Under the pieces are notes generated by a model. The model saw only the letters and a program-made list of their open reading frames with translations, did no database searches and was not told the origin of the DNA. A DNA stretch of 64,000 bases, from the NCBI GenBank assembly GCA_016207515.1, contig JACQPN010000012.1, forward strand, positions 95,759 through 159,758, read 5' to 3'. Positions 33,920 to 43,655 of the stretch are shown piece by piece. Within the stretch, counting starts at the first letter, position 1. Each line of letters opens with the position of its first letter. Source of the stretch: Euryarchaeota archaeon. Its GTDB lineage: Archaea; Thermoplasmatota; SW-10-69-26; JACQPN01. Made by a program: the position numbers and the translations under genes.

Positions 33920-34936
33920 ATGCTTGCCGCCCGATTTTTTCTTCTCATTGCGGCCGCACTTCTGTTGACGGGTTGCACGTCGCCCCCGGGGCCGCCGACC
34001 GACGACGGAGAGGATGAAGAGGACGCGAAGACGGGCGGTGAAGGGGACGGCGGGATCGTGCATTGGTCGACCCGTGCGGCGCTTCCTACGCCTCGAAGCG
34101 AGCTCTCTTGCGCGTCCATAGGCGACAAGGTCTACGCCGTGGCCGGGTCGGGCGAGGCGGGCACTCCTTCGACCGGCAGGAAAGTGGAGGTCTACGATGC
34201 GCGCTCCGACACCTGGAGCGCCGGTCCGGATCTTCCGGTGGCCGTCGACCATTCTTCGCTGGTCGCCCACAACGGCACCCTCTACCTGTTCGGAGGCTAT
34301 GAAGGCGGTTCTCCGTCGACGATAGCCGCTTCATGGAAAGTCGCGACGGAAGCGGCCTGGCGGGTACTTGACGCGCTTCCCCGTGCCCGCGCCGCGCACG
34401 CCGCGGCCGTGGTCGAAGACAGGATCTACGTCGTCGGTGGCCTCGGCGCCTCTGGCCTCATCGGGGAGGTGGATGTCTACTCGCCGGACAGTGGACAATG
34501 GTCCGTCGCGCCGGCGTTACCAACACCACGCGACCACCTTTCGGCCGGATCCTTCGACGTCCGCCTGTTCGTCGCTGGAGGCAGGAAGGCGACGCTCTCG
34601 TCGAACCTCGACACGCTTCAGGTCCTCGACACGAGGTCGCTTGAATGGAAGGAGGCCGCGAGGATGCCGACGGCGCGGGGCGGTCTCGCGGGTGCGATGT
34701 TCGGGGGACTGTTCTTCACTCTCGGCGGGGAAAGACCCGATGGCGTCCACGCGGAGGTGGAGGTCTACAATGCGGGCCTCGACACGTGGGCCTCGTACAC
34801 GAAGATGCCGACGGCCCGGCACGGGCTATGCGCCGCGGGGACATCGGAGGAACTCGTGGTCGTCGGCGGGGGCATTTCGCAAGCGTCGTCGCGGGATGCG
34901 TTCCATGTGGAAGCGCTGTCGTTCAGGCCACAATGA
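33920..34936 (+). CDS. Kelch-repeat lipoprotein
   Basis: 338 residues from the ATG at 33920. A signal peptide with lipobox LLTGC places Cys18 as the lipid anchor. An acidic spacer (about 25-45) precedes five or six Kelch blades (YAVAGSG, LYLFGGYEGG, IYVVGGLGASG, LFVAGGRKA, FFTLGGERP, VVVGGG), each with the paired Gly and following Tyr/Trp. A beta-propeller on the outer face of the membrane, probably a binding protein. Partner unknown. Confidence 0.85.
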   Translation: MLAARFFLLIAAALLLTGCTSPPGPPTDDGEDEEDAKTGGEGDGGIVHWSTRAALPTPRSELSCASIGDKVYAVAGSGEAGTPSTGRKVEVYDARSDTWSAGPDLPVAVDHSSLVAHNGTLYLFGGYEGGSPSTIAASWKVATEAAWRVLDALPRARAAHAAAVVEDRIYVVGGLGASGLIGEVDVYSPDSGQWSVAPALPTPRDHLSAGSFDVRLFVAGGRKATLSSNLDTLQVLDTRSLEWKEAARMPTARGGLAGAMFGGLFFTLGGERPDGVHAEVEVYNAGLDTWASYTKMPTARHGLCAAGTSEELVVVGGGISQASSRDAFHVEALSFRPQ

Positions 34937-35114
34937 GCGGTCTCTACTCTCAACGCGGGGTTACCCCGTCCCGTCACGATTCCTTCGGGAACGTTCGCGT
35001 CTCCATCGACCGATGCAGGAACGCGGGGCCGCCAAGCCCTTGACTCAGGCTCCGGGCCTCCAAGTCGACGAACGCGGTCAGTGTCCGGGCCTGCAGAGAT
35101 CTAAGGAATCGGCC

Positions 35115-36644
35115 TCACGCGCCGGCTGGGAGCGGTACCGGGTCGCTTGCGGCCACGGGCTCCGGTACCTCGTCGTAGAGCGAGCATAGTTCGTGCCAAA
35201 GATGAGACAGGCGGTACCTCTTCGCCCTCCACTCGCGCTCTTCGACGACGAGGCCCGCGCTTTTCAGTTTTGCAACGAGCCAGCTCACGGTGGCCACGGG
35301 CATCCGGGCGCTTTGCGCGAGGTCCTTTTGCATCAAGCCGGGGTTCCTCTCGATCGCATCGCAAAGCGATCTGGCGTTGCTCGTCCGCATGAGCGCCACG
35401 GCCGCCCGCAAGCGCCGCTGATGGGCGGTACGCTCCTCTGGAGGCGTCGATTCGGCGGCCCCCGCGGCGGCGAGGTCACCGCCGTTCTCGTAGATACGCC
35501 GCGACCGGCCGGATCTTTCGGACACGATGAGACCGCCCCGTTCGAGCACCCGCAAGTGGTAGATCGCGGTGGACCATCCCATCCCCTGGCGCCTTGCGAG
35601 CTCCTTCACATCGACGCCCGGGTTCCTTCGGATGAACTCGAAGACGGCGCGCCGGGCCTCGCTTGAGAGGACTTGCGAATTCGAGATGCGTGCGTAAAGA
35701 GGGATGATGAGGCCGACCTTCACGTGGTTGGAGGAGACTAGTAGCGCCGTCAGGGCGATGAGGCCGAGGCCAGTGGCACTCGTTGCGTCCGTGAGCCGCG
35801 CCGCGTCCTCCCCGACGGCCACGTGATCGATCGCACCCGCGGTCGCGATACGCATGGCGCCGTCGTCGTCGCCGGGCTTCGCGTCAAAGCGCATCGTGCC
35901 CGTGAGGACAAGGTCGCGGTAAGCCGATTCGGCGCTCTGGTCGCCTGCGGCCAATCGGCCGTAGGCGCGGCCGAGCTTAGCGGTCCCAGTGTGGTCCAAC
36001 TGCATCGACGCCGCTTCGAGCGATCGAAAACCTTCGTTCCCTATCATATCGAGCCGGGCGCCGGTAAGCTGTAGGCGAAGGAACCCGTCGGGGGCCGAGT
36101 CTCCACCTTGAGACGCGCGGACCTGGAGTTGGTCGGTCGCGTTCTGGAGCGTCAGTGAGGTCGCCTTCACGAGCAGGTCGAAGTTCCCGCGAACGACTAT
36201 GCGAGATGCCGTCCCTGAAAGAAGCAGGGCGCTGTCCCGGGGTTCGACCGTCGCCGTCGGTGAATCGACGATCGCCGAGTAGTCGTGGTACTCGCCGCCT
36301 TCGATCCTCATCTCGAAGTCCCAGGCGACCTGGTCGAAAGTGAGGCGCACGGGCCTATCCATCCCGCGTTCGGTCGTTGCGCCGTGCTCTTGAGAAAGAA
36401 GACCGTCGAGCACACCTCCGCGCTGGGACGCGGAAGTGTGCGCGGTCACGGATGAAGCGGTGAGGCTCACGAGGGGAGATTCGCCGGAGTACGCGATAGT
36501 AGGGTGGGAGGCGACGATGGTGGAGGCGCCATCGAGGTCCAGCGAATCCGCCTGGAACCGTCCGGAGGCGTCGAAGGCCGACGATAGGTTGGCCATCGAC
36601 AAGACGATCAACAGGGCTGGTACGATTATCCCCTTGAACCTCAC
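35115..36644 (-). CDS. Membrane-tethered regulator: exported sensor domain plus two winged helices
   Basis: 509 residues. Signal peptide or membrane helix at 1-23. An exported, beta-rich region of about 25-290 is made of repeated strand patterns, like an adhesin or filter fold. One membrane segment follows (ATGLGLIALTALLV then VGLIIPLY). The cytoplasmic part has two winged-helix domains, about 330-385 (RRAVFEFIRRNPGVDVKELARRQGMGWSTAIYHLRVLERGGLI) and about 425-490. This is a one-component transmembrane regulator: it should sense something outside and act on DNA inside. The start fits a minus-strand TATA (TTATATAG, near 36668-36676), giving a nearly leaderless mRNA. Confidence 0.75.
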   Translation of the reverse strand: MRFKGIIVPALLIVLSMANLSSAFDASGRFQADSLDLDGASTIVASHPTIAYSGESPLVSLTASSVTAHTSASQRGGVLDGLLSQEHGATTERGMDRPVRLTFDQVAWDFEMRIEGGEYHDYSAIVDSPTATVEPRDSALLLSGTASRIVVRGNFDLLVKATSLTLQNATDQLQVRASQGGDSAPDGFLRLQLTGARLDMIGNEGFRSLEAASMQLDHTGTAKLGRAYGRLAAGDQSAESAYRDLVLTGTMRFDAKPGDDDGAMRIATAGAIDHVAVGEDAARLTDATSATGLGLIALTALLVSSNHVKVGLIIPLYARISNSQVLSSEARRAVFEFIRRNPGVDVKELARRQGMGWSTAIYHLRVLERGGLIVSERSGRSRRIYENGGDLAAAGAAESTPPEERTAHQRRLRAAVALMRTSNARSLCDAIERNPGLMQKDLAQSARMPVATVSWLVAKLKSAGLVVEEREWRAKRYRLSHLWHELCSLYDEVPEPVAASDPVPLPAGA

Positions 36645-36664
36645 ATCGGAAAACCCGCGTTGCG

Positions 36665-36678
36665 ACCTATATAACCAT
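36665..36678 (-). promoter_or_regulatory. TATA box of the membrane-tethered regulator gene
   Basis: On the minus strand GGTTATATAGG lies about 25-30 bases before the ATG at 36644. The spacing predicts a leaderless transcript. Confidence 0.55.
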
Positions 36679-36737
36679 ATTGGCCGCTAGATTGTGGCGA
36701 CGAGGCTGGAACGGCCCGTTCCCATGGATCGGAGGCG

Positions 36738-37826
36738 TCAGGCGGGCTTCTTGGCGTCACTGAAAAGGTGCCTCGAAAACGCCCGCAGTTCATCCAATCC
36801 CGTGACGTCCTTCTTTTCGAGCGGGACCTCGACGATGGGCACGTCCTTGATCTCCTCCTTCAACCAGTTGATGTAGTACAGGTTCATCTGCCGTCGCCGG
36901 TCCGAGAATTCCACTGTCGAGACGACCCGTTTCATTATCCGCGGATCGTAGCCGGCTTTCTCGACCACGGTCTTCAACTCGTCTTTCGTGTCCTCATCGG
37001 CGTTCAGTTCGAGGAATTCGTCCCTGAGGCTCCCGAGTTCGTCCGGCTGCACCTTGTTCACGATGATGTAACCGAGACTGATCCCGAGATCCTGCACCTT
37101 CGGTCGGAGTTCCACCGTTTCCTGAGCGGGCAATTGCTCGGGGAGCGTCACGATGTTGAGGACGGTGATCTTCGGATCGGTCAGCACCTTGTTGATCCGG
37201 TCGGCCTCCGCGCTGATCTCCTTGAACAGCTTCTCGAAGTCGATGTCGATCTCATGCGACTTCGAGCCCGTGAAGAAGCCGACTAGGCCGGCGCCGGCGT
37301 TCTTCAGTTTGGAGTAGAGCTGGTATGACTTCACCGCGATGACTATGAGGCTCGTCTCCTCGAAGAGGTCCTTGATGTTCTGCGGCGCCGCAAGGAAGGT
37401 CAACGCATGGCCTGTCGGCGCCGTGTCGATGACTATGCAATCGTATTTTCCCGCATCGCGCATCTCCATGAGCTTGCCGATGGCCAGGAGTTCGTTGAGG
37501 CCGGGCATGTTGTTCTCGACGTATTTGAACAACGGATGGCCGACCACGTCCTCCTTGTGCTCGGGAGCGTGCGTCTTCAACCAGTCCTCGATGACCGTGC
37601 GGGGATCCATCATCAAGGCGTGGAGGTTCGGGGCGATCTCGGCGTCCGCGAAGCCGACATCGACGCCGAGAGCGTCCTTGAGGCGTTTTGCAGGATCGAC
37701 CGTGACGACGAGAGTGCGCTTGCCTTGCGACGCAAGCCACAACGCGACGGCCGCCGACGTTGTGGTCTTGCCCACACCGCCCTTGCCGGCGAAAATGATG
37801 AGATTCTTCTCGGCCAGGTTCATCAT
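36738..37826 (-). CDS. ArsA/GET3-family ATPase
   Basis: 362 residues. Deviant Walker A AGKGGVGKTT (13-22), switch I-like DPAKRL, and VIDTAPTGHALTFL for Walker B and switch II. There is one nucleotide-binding half, as in archaeal Get3/ArsA homologues. Euryarchaeal members may target tail-anchored membrane proteins rather than pump arsenite, and no ars genes are nearby. A minus-strand TATTAAT about 40 bases upstream is the likely TATA box. Confidence 0.9.
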   Translation of the reverse strand: MMNLAEKNLIIFAGKGGVGKTTTSAAVALWLASQGKRTLVVTVDPAKRLKDALGVDVGFADAEIAPNLHALMMDPRTVIEDWLKTHAPEHKEDVVGHPLFKYVENNMPGLNELLAIGKLMEMRDAGKYDCIVIDTAPTGHALTFLAAPQNIKDLFEETSLIVIAVKSYQLYSKLKNAGAGLVGFFTGSKSHEIDIDFEKLFKEISAEADRINKVLTDPKITVLNIVTLPEQLPAQETVELRPKVQDLGISLGYIIVNKVQPDELGSLRDEFLELNADEDTKDELKTVVEKAGYDPRIMKRVVSTVEFSDRRRQMNLYYINWLKEEIKDVPIVEVPLEKKDVTGLDELRAFSRHLFSDAKKPA

Positions 37827-37951
37827 GGCCTTGGCAGCCCCGGGCTGTATTCGGGCGGCGAGACATTAATAGGATTCCATTTGGGTGCGATTGGGCCGGG
37901 GCGAATCTATATAAGGAGTCAGGCGGGCGTCGAAGGGCGCACTCATCTTGC

Positions 37952-38845
37952 TCAGAGGATCTTCTTGCCAAGCGCCGAGGTGATGAGACCCACCGCAAGG
38001 TCCCCCGTGCGGTTTTGGACATCCATGAGCGGATTCAACTCCACCAAATCCATCGACGTGACGACTTCCGTGTCCGCGAGTAGTTCCATCGCAAGATGCG
38101 CTTCCCTGAAGGTGAGCCCTCCGTGCACGGGCGTTCCCGTACCGGGTGCTTCGCTCGGGTCCACGAGGTCCATGTCGAAGCTCAAGTGGACGTGTTTGAC
38201 TCCCTTCGACGCGATCTCTGCGGCCTCCTCCATGACCTTCTTGATGCCCATCTCGTCGATGTCTCGCATCGTGAAGACAGTCACCTTGGAGTTCTTCAGC
38301 AGCTCACGTTCGCGCTTGTCGAGGGCGCGCGCCCCGATGAGGACGGCGTTCTTCTCGACGGCTTTCGGGCTTATCCCGGCCAGGTTCACGACCTTGTCCG
38401 ACCCGTAACCGAGGATGGCGGCGAACGGCATCCCATGGATGTTCCCGGTCTCCGTCGTCGCCGGCGTGTTGAAGTCGCCGTGCGCGTCCATCCAGATTAT
38501 TCCGATCTTTTTCTTGGCGCGCGTTATCCCGGCGGTCGTCCCCATGGCTATCGAGTGGTCGCCGCCGAGGACGAGCGGGAAACGGTCCTTCGCCGCTTCC
38601 TTCGCCACCATGTCGGCGAGTTCCTCGCAGATGCGTACGATCTCGTCCATGTAAAGAAGCGACTTGTCGCGAACGCGCATCGCCTCGACGGTCGGCGTGT
38701 GGATGTTCCCAAGATCCGTCACCGTGTGGCCGAGGTTCTCTAGCTTCTGCTGGAGTTTCGCGGCCCGTATCGCGGACGGGCCCATGTCGGTGCCGCGGCG
38801 AGAAGCGCCGAGATCGACTGGTGCGCCGATGATGCTTACGTGCAT
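37952..38845 (-). CDS. rocF: Arginase
   Basis: 297 residues, ureohydrolase fold. Mn ligands: H97 (GGDHSIA), D120/H122/D124 (DAHGDFN) and D224/D226 (SFDMDLVDP). GNIHGMP follows the second motif and matches arginase rather than agmatinase. It converts arginine to ornithine and urea. No urease or ornithine genes are near. Stand-alone gene. Confidence 0.92.
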   Translation of the reverse strand: MHVSIIGAPVDLGASRRGTDMGPSAIRAAKLQQKLENLGHTVTDLGNIHTPTVEAMRVRDKSLLYMDEIVRICEELADMVAKEAAKDRFPLVLGGDHSIAMGTTAGITRAKKKIGIIWMDAHGDFNTPATTETGNIHGMPFAAILGYGSDKVVNLAGISPKAVEKNAVLIGARALDKRERELLKNSKVTVFTMRDIDEMGIKKVMEEAAEIASKGVKHVHLSFDMDLVDPSEAPGTGTPVHGGLTFREAHLAMELLADTEVVTSMDLVELNPLMDVQNRTGDLAVGLITSALGKKIL

Positions 38846-38997
38846 GGGATGGAGGCGGTACGCCGGGGGGTGTTAATAATGGCTGTGAAAGGGGCGGGCA
38901 AGCAACACGGTCGCGCCCCTTTGTTGATTTGTTCGGTAAAGAAGTCGCGGAGACTCTCAGCTACCGGAGTGCGGACGTCCTTACCGTTGGAACACGG

Positions 38998-39588
38998 TTA
39001 CCAGCCCGGCATCCGCGTTGCGACCATCTCGCTCTTCGTTATCTTGACTTCAAGGACGTAGTCCACGTTCGCTCCCAGGAACCCGATGACGCGCGCGGTC
39101 CATGCGCCCGGTTTCATGTTGCTGTCGATGTTCTTTTCGAACCTTTCGGGAACCGCTCCCGACGTCGAGGATGCGTCGGACACCATGTTTCCCTCGACGT
39201 CGTAGATCTCAAGGTCCAAATCCGGGACTGAAGTGGGCTGTACTGGGTTGTCGACGGTCTGCCCCTGGTAGTTGAGCGTGATGACGACATGGTTTGCGTT
39301 CGCTGTCACGTCGAACTTGTCGTTGTTGTACGTGACGCCTTCCGCGCCTTCAACGAGGTGACGTTCGAGGCCGTCCGCCAGGCCGTCGGCAGGATTGAAA
39401 TAGAGCGGGTTCGAGCCCATGACGGTCCCCCTTATCTCGGAGACGAACGTCACGTTTTGCGTGACCATGGTCGGTCCCAAGGGAAGCGACGTCGGGTTCG
39501 TGTCCACGGGGGGCCCGCTGATGCAGCCGGAGGCGAGGACGATGCCGCCTATTGCCAGGGCCGCGAGAAACGTGCTTCGCGCCTTCAT
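38998..39588 (-). CDS. Secreted lipoprotein of unknown function
   Basis: 196 residues. Signal peptide with lipobox VLASGC, lipid anchor at about Cys22. The rest is a beta-rich single domain. DLDLEIYDVEGNMVSDAS followed by PGAWTARVIGFLGANVDYVLEV resembles bacterial pre-peptidase C-terminal or jelly-roll accessory domains. It could bind cell-surface components, but no function can be assigned. Confidence 0.72.
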   Translation of the reverse strand: MKARSTFLAALAIGGIVLASGCISGPPVDTNPTSLPLGPTMVTQNVTFVSEIRGTVMGSNPLYFNPADGLADGLERHLVEGAEGVTYNNDKFDVTANANHVVITLNYQGQTVDNPVQPTSVPDLDLEIYDVEGNMVSDASSTSGAVPERFEKNIDSNMKPGAWTARVIGFLGANVDYVLEVKITKSEMVATRMPGW

Positions 39589-39753
39589 GGATAGTCTGGT
39601 TCACACCTTGGCTCACGGGTTTAAAGGTATTGTTGAACGAGGCGTGTCCGACTGCTGTCTAGCCGGCTGATTCGGTCCGGCCTTTTGCAAGAAGCTCGAA
39701 TCAGGGCCTCCCATGTTTCCTCGCCACTCGTCGTAGATTCGTCTGAGCCTCCC

Positions 39754-41178
39754 CTAGGCGCGGACCACCGCGATACGGGGCGGCTTCGTCGAGAGATCGC
39801 TCCACGCCGCCCAGACGTGTCCGTCGGCTGCCACGGATAGTCCAGCGTAATCGTCGCCTACTTTGTACGTGCCATCCACACCGGCATCGGCTAGGAGGAC
39901 CGTCCGCCATTCTCCGCCCGGCGGTGAGACGTAAAGCATCGCTCCATAGTGGCTATCGTTTCCAAACCGTTGGAGTGCATAGAGAGTGCCGTCCGTTCGC
40001 GCGGCGGCAACACCGTAACCGGTTTCCTCGCCTTGGGGCAGGCCATCGAGACGTACGGGTTCGCCCCACGTCTTCCCTTGATCCGCGCTCAAGACGCGGA
40101 CGATGCCGCGCTCGCCTGAGATCATGAGCGCGACTTGGGCCATTCCGGAAGCGTCAGTCCAGAGCGCCGTGGGGTCGGCCACCATCATGTCCCCCGGGGT
40201 CTGCTCGTACGGGTGAAGCGGGCCTTCAAAAGTCTCTCCACCATCGCGACTGATGACGGCGCCAACGCCAAAGGAGCCCGCGGCATTGTCAAAATCGCGG
40301 GACGTGACCATGACGAAACCGCCAGGTCCGGCTGCCACTCGGGGCGCATAATGGCCGGCCAAGGGTTGTACCGTTCGCATGACCAACTCCATTTCGCTCC
40401 AGGTGGTTCCACCGTCGGAACTCTTGAGGAACCAGATCCCCTGCTGGACGAAGCACGGGGCGACACTACAAACGGGCGCGACGAAAAGTGGCGCGAAAAC
40501 GTAATTCTGACTCACCACGTAGATCATCCCGGTGTCCGGAGCTATCGCCATGTCCATGAAGTCCGGCGCAGAGACGCCTGCTGGTCCGTCGGCGAAACGC
40601 TTGAAGTCCCATTTCACGCCGTCCTTGGTCGAAGCGAGTGTGAGCCCGTCGGAGACGCGCGTCCGCGTCTCAGGTTCCCGCGCCACCTCACCGTACATCA
40701 CGTACGCGATCCCGTCGGGGCCGAAGCCCGCGATGCTGTCGAAATTGTAGCGGCCCTTTGTCAGGGGATTGGAGTCGAGGGCGGGGTCACGCAGCTCCGA
40801 GATCGCCCAATTTGCGCCAGCGTCGCTCGTCAATGCCGCAAAGATACGCGGAACGTCGAATTCGCCCACGCGCCAAGTCACGAGAACGGTGCCAGGGTTC
40901 CTGGGGTGCGTCGCGAGGCTCGCCTCACGATCGGCGTGGGAAGCTCCCGTGGGGTCGAGGAAAAGTGCACATACGCCCCCAGCGGTGCTGTTGAATTGCG
41001 GATCGCAGGTAGCGCCCGCAGCGGGGGCCGATGACCCGTCGGGTCCAGTCCCGGAACCCACAGCTCCTAGCGGGCCATCATCATCGGGCCCGGTGGGAGG
41101 CCCGGACGAAATGCACCCGGACACGCCAAGAAGAAAGGCAAGGCCGAGGACCCGCCACGTAGGACCCCATGGTCTCAT
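39754..41178 (-). CDS. Sialidase/BNR-repeat lipoprotein
   Basis: 474 residues from the ATG at 41178; nine further codons lie upstream to 41205. Lipobox VSGC, then a Gly/Pro/Asp linker. The main domain is a propeller with Asp-box-like turns (TSDAGANW, SSDGGTTW, SRDGGETF, SADQGKTW). It is an extracellular glycosidase-like or binding propeller. The catalytic Arg triad and Tyr of true sialidases cannot be confirmed by eye. Confidence 0.78.
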   Translation of the reverse strand: MRPWGPTWRVLGLAFLLGVSGCISSGPPTGPDDDGPLGAVGSGTGPDGSSAPAAGATCDPQFNSTAGGVCALFLDPTGASHADREASLATHPRNPGTVLVTWRVGEFDVPRIFAALTSDAGANWAISELRDPALDSNPLTKGRYNFDSIAGFGPDGIAYVMYGEVAREPETRTRVSDGLTLASTKDGVKWDFKRFADGPAGVSAPDFMDMAIAPDTGMIYVVSQNYVFAPLFVAPVCSVAPCFVQQGIWFLKSSDGGTTWSEMELVMRTVQPLAGHYAPRVAAGPGGFVMVTSRDFDNAAGSFGVGAVISRDGGETFEGPLHPYEQTPGDMMVADPTALWTDASGMAQVALMISGERGIVRVLSADQGKTWGEPVRLDGLPQGEETGYGVAAARTDGTLYALQRFGNDSHYGAMLYVSPPGGEWRTVLLADAGVDGTYKVGDDYAGLSVAADGHVWAAWSDLSTKPPRIAVVRA

Positions 41179-41286
41179 CACGACTCGGGAGCCTCCAAGG
41201 TTCAAAAGGGTTGTGGACTGCTCCTTGTCTTCTTCGACCTCCCGAACGCCGGGAATCCTGCCTCTTAAGTATTGTTTACTGAGTCT

Positions 41287-41985
41287 ATGGTCGCAATGCA
41301 GTTCAAGGATTCAGTCGCCGTCTGGGAGCGCATCGCGCCGTCCTACGCGGCGTCCCGACGCAAGCCGTGGCCGCAGGTGGAGGCGTTCATCGCGAAACTT
41401 CCAACGGGCGGCCTTTTCTTGGACCTCGGTTGCGGCGGCGGCCGGCACAGCGCCCCGCTGGCGAGGGCGGGGCGGGCGATCGCAGTGGATTCGGCGCGTG
41501 CGATGCTACATGAGGCGAGGACCGCGGCCGGCCGCGGCGGCGTATCCCCTCATTTGGTCCAAGCCTCGGCGACCGCGCTTCCGTTCAAGTTCGATCTCTT
41601 CGACGGCGTGATATTCATCGCCGCCCTCCACAACATCCCGGGCCGGTTCGAAAGGCGAAAGGCGCTCGACGAGCTGGCGCTCGTGATGAGGCCGGGATCC
41701 GAGGCGCTCGTCACGGTGTGGCTTCGACCCGCCTCCGTCCGAAACGAGGCGACAGAAGACGCAACCGGGCAGTCCCCTCTAGTCGGGGAAGCGGGCGACG
41801 CGATGGCGCCGTGGAACCACGATGGGCGGCGGGAGGAGCGGTTCTACCACTTCTATTCCGTGGCCGAACTCGACGAGGACCTGCGATCCGTAGGGCTTCG
41901 CGCATTGGAGGTCCGGGAAGAGACCATCGCCTCCGAGGACGCGTCGGACAACCTTTTCGTGCGCGTGGCCAAGGCGGAGGTGTAA
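41287..41985 (+). CDS. Class I methyltransferase, Trm9/tRNA-wobble-uridine type
   Basis: 232 residues from the ATG at 41287. A CTTAAGTA TATA-like element lies about 20 bases upstream, and the ATG at 41296 is also possible. VWERIAPSYAASRRKPWPQV is the Trm9/ALKBH8 opening. AdoMet motif I is FLDLGCGGGRH; ALHNIPGRFERRKALDELALVMRPG follows as motifs IV-V. It probably methylates a tRNA wobble uridine modification. Confidence 0.83.
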   Translation: MVAMQFKDSVAVWERIAPSYAASRRKPWPQVEAFIAKLPTGGLFLDLGCGGGRHSAPLARAGRAIAVDSARAMLHEARTAAGRGGVSPHLVQASATALPFKFDLFDGVIFIAALHNIPGRFERRKALDELALVMRPGSEALVTVWLRPASVRNEATEDATGQSPLVGEAGDAMAPWNHDGRREERFYHFYSVAELDEDLRSVGLRALEVREETIASEDASDNLFVRVAKAEV

Positions 41986-42087
41986 CGGGTCGTGCATCAC
42001 GTCCAGGAGGCGAGACGCCTGCATGCGACTCTAGTTTCCTCTCCTGTAACCTTATGTACTCCCCCGTTCTTTTCCGCCCGTCCAAGG

Positions 42088-43146
42088 ATGCGAACCCCAA
42101 TCTATCCCCTTCATGCGAAGCTCGGCGCGCGCTTCGTGGATTTCGCCGGATACGACATGCCGGTCATGTTCACGAGCATCCTCGAGGAGCATGAGGCGGT
42201 GCGGAACGCTGCAGGCGTTTTCGACGTCTCCCACATGAGCAACGTGTGGCTGCGGGGCCCGGACGCGGCCGCGGCCCTTGGCAAGACCATGATGTGCGAC
42301 GCGACGAAGGTCCCGGTCGGCGGCACGAAATATACCGCAGTCCTTCGAGATGACGGGACGATCATCGACGACCTCTACGTCTTCCGGCCGACCGAGAAGG
42401 ATTATCACATCGTCCCGAACGCCGGGATGAACAAGGAAGTCTGCGACTGGATCTCCTCGAAGACGGGGACGAGAGTCGAAGACGTGACCACGGAGACCTG
42501 CATCATCGCGTTCCAAGGCCCCAAGGCAAAGGACATGATGGGACGAGTCTCCGGGTACGACCCCGCGCTCATCAAGCCGTTCCGTTGCGTCGACGCCCCG
42601 CGGCTCGGGAAGGGCGCGTTCATCAGCCGCACGGGTTACACGGGCGAGGACGGGTTCGAACTGTTCGTCCCGGCGGGAAGCGGCATCGGCATCGTGGAAC
42701 GGATACTCGAAGCGGGAAAGTCACACGGCGTGAGGCCGTGCGGCCTTGGCGCCCGGGACACTTTGCGTCTTGAAAAAGGGTATTGCCTCGCCGGGCACGA
42801 GTTCGCCGCAGGTGTCACGCCGCTACAGGCGGGCCTCGACAGGTTCGTGAATTGGGACCACGATTTCATAGGAAGGAAGGCCTTGGAGAGGCAGAAGGCA
42901 GCGCTCCCGAACCGGCTTGTCGGTGTGAAAGTTAGCGGCCGCGGGATCCCACGCCAGGGGTGCAAGATCGTGGCCGGCGGGAAAGTCATAGGCACGCTCA
43001 CAAGCGGCACGATGAGCCCCACTTTGAAAGTCGGCATCGGCCTCGGTTACGTTCCACCACAGCACACGGCACGGGGCACGAAAGTCGACGTGATGATACG
43101 CGATTCGGCGGTGCCGGCCGAGATCGCGGAGATCCCATTCCTCTGA
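42088..43146 (+). CDS. gcvT: Glycine cleavage system T protein (aminomethyltransferase)
   Basis: 352 residues from the ATG at 42088 (MRTPIYPLHAKLGARFVDFAGYDMPVMF). Folate-binding features include the DVSHM segment, and RTGYTGEDGFELF and the barrel domain are typical. It transfers the methylene group of the aminomethyl-lipoyl intermediate to tetrahydrofolate with release of ammonia. Followed by gcvH, gcvPA and gcvPB in the same direction: a complete T-H-P1-P2 operon lacking only the L protein. Confidence 0.95.
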   Translation: MRTPIYPLHAKLGARFVDFAGYDMPVMFTSILEEHEAVRNAAGVFDVSHMSNVWLRGPDAAAALGKTMMCDATKVPVGGTKYTAVLRDDGTIIDDLYVFRPTEKDYHIVPNAGMNKEVCDWISSKTGTRVEDVTTETCIIAFQGPKAKDMMGRVSGYDPALIKPFRCVDAPRLGKGAFISRTGYTGEDGFELFVPAGSGIGIVERILEAGKSHGVRPCGLGARDTLRLEKGYCLAGHEFAAGVTPLQAGLDRFVNWDHDFIGRKALERQKAALPNRLVGVKVSGRGIPRQGCKIVAGGKVIGTLTSGTMSPTLKVGIGLGYVPPQHTARGTKVDVMIRDSAVPAEIAEIPFL

Positions 43147-43199
43147 CCCTCAGGCCGAAGGCCCAAGGGGGAAAAGACACAAGAAGGCGGTTCACAAGA

Positions 43200-43595
43200 A
43201 TGAGCGGCGGAAACGAGGTAAGGCCCGGCTTGAAGTACACGAAGGAGCACGAGTGGCTGAAAGTGGAAGGCCACAACGCACGGATCGGCATCACCGATCA
43301 TGCGCAGCACGCGTTGACGGACGTGGTCTTCGTGGAGCTTCCGAAGAAGGGGAAGAAGGTCAAGACGGGAGAGACGCTGGGTGTGGTCGAGTCGGTGAAA
43401 TCCGTGTCCGACATCTTCTCGCCGGTCGCCGGGGAAGTCGTCGAGACGAACGGTCCCCTCGAAGACGATCCGGGCCTCATCAACCAGAAGCCCTACGACG
43501 ACGGATGGTACGTCGTCATCAAGATGAACGACCCGAAGGAAGCGGACAAGTTGATGACGGGCGACCAGTACAAGGCGTCGCTCCAATCGCATTGA
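43200..43595 (+). CDS. gcvH: Glycine cleavage system H protein
   Basis: 131 residues. The lipoylated lysine is K67 in ESVKSVSDI. GLKYTKEHEWLKVEG and the late GWYVVIKMNDPKEADKLM are characteristic. It carries the aminomethyl group between P, T and L proteins. LipA encoded at 55.8 kb supplies the lipoyl sulfurs. Confidence 0.95.
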   Translation: MSGGNEVRPGLKYTKEHEWLKVEGHNARIGITDHAQHALTDVVFVELPKKGKKVKTGETLGVVESVKSVSDIFSPVAGEVVETNGPLEDDPGLINQKPYDDGWYVVIKMNDPKEADKLMTGDQYKASLQSH

Positions 43596-43655
43596 GGCAG
43601 AAGGATGCGATCCATGCGGAACAAAAGAGTCGTGTCCTTCGGGTCAGGTTAAGAC

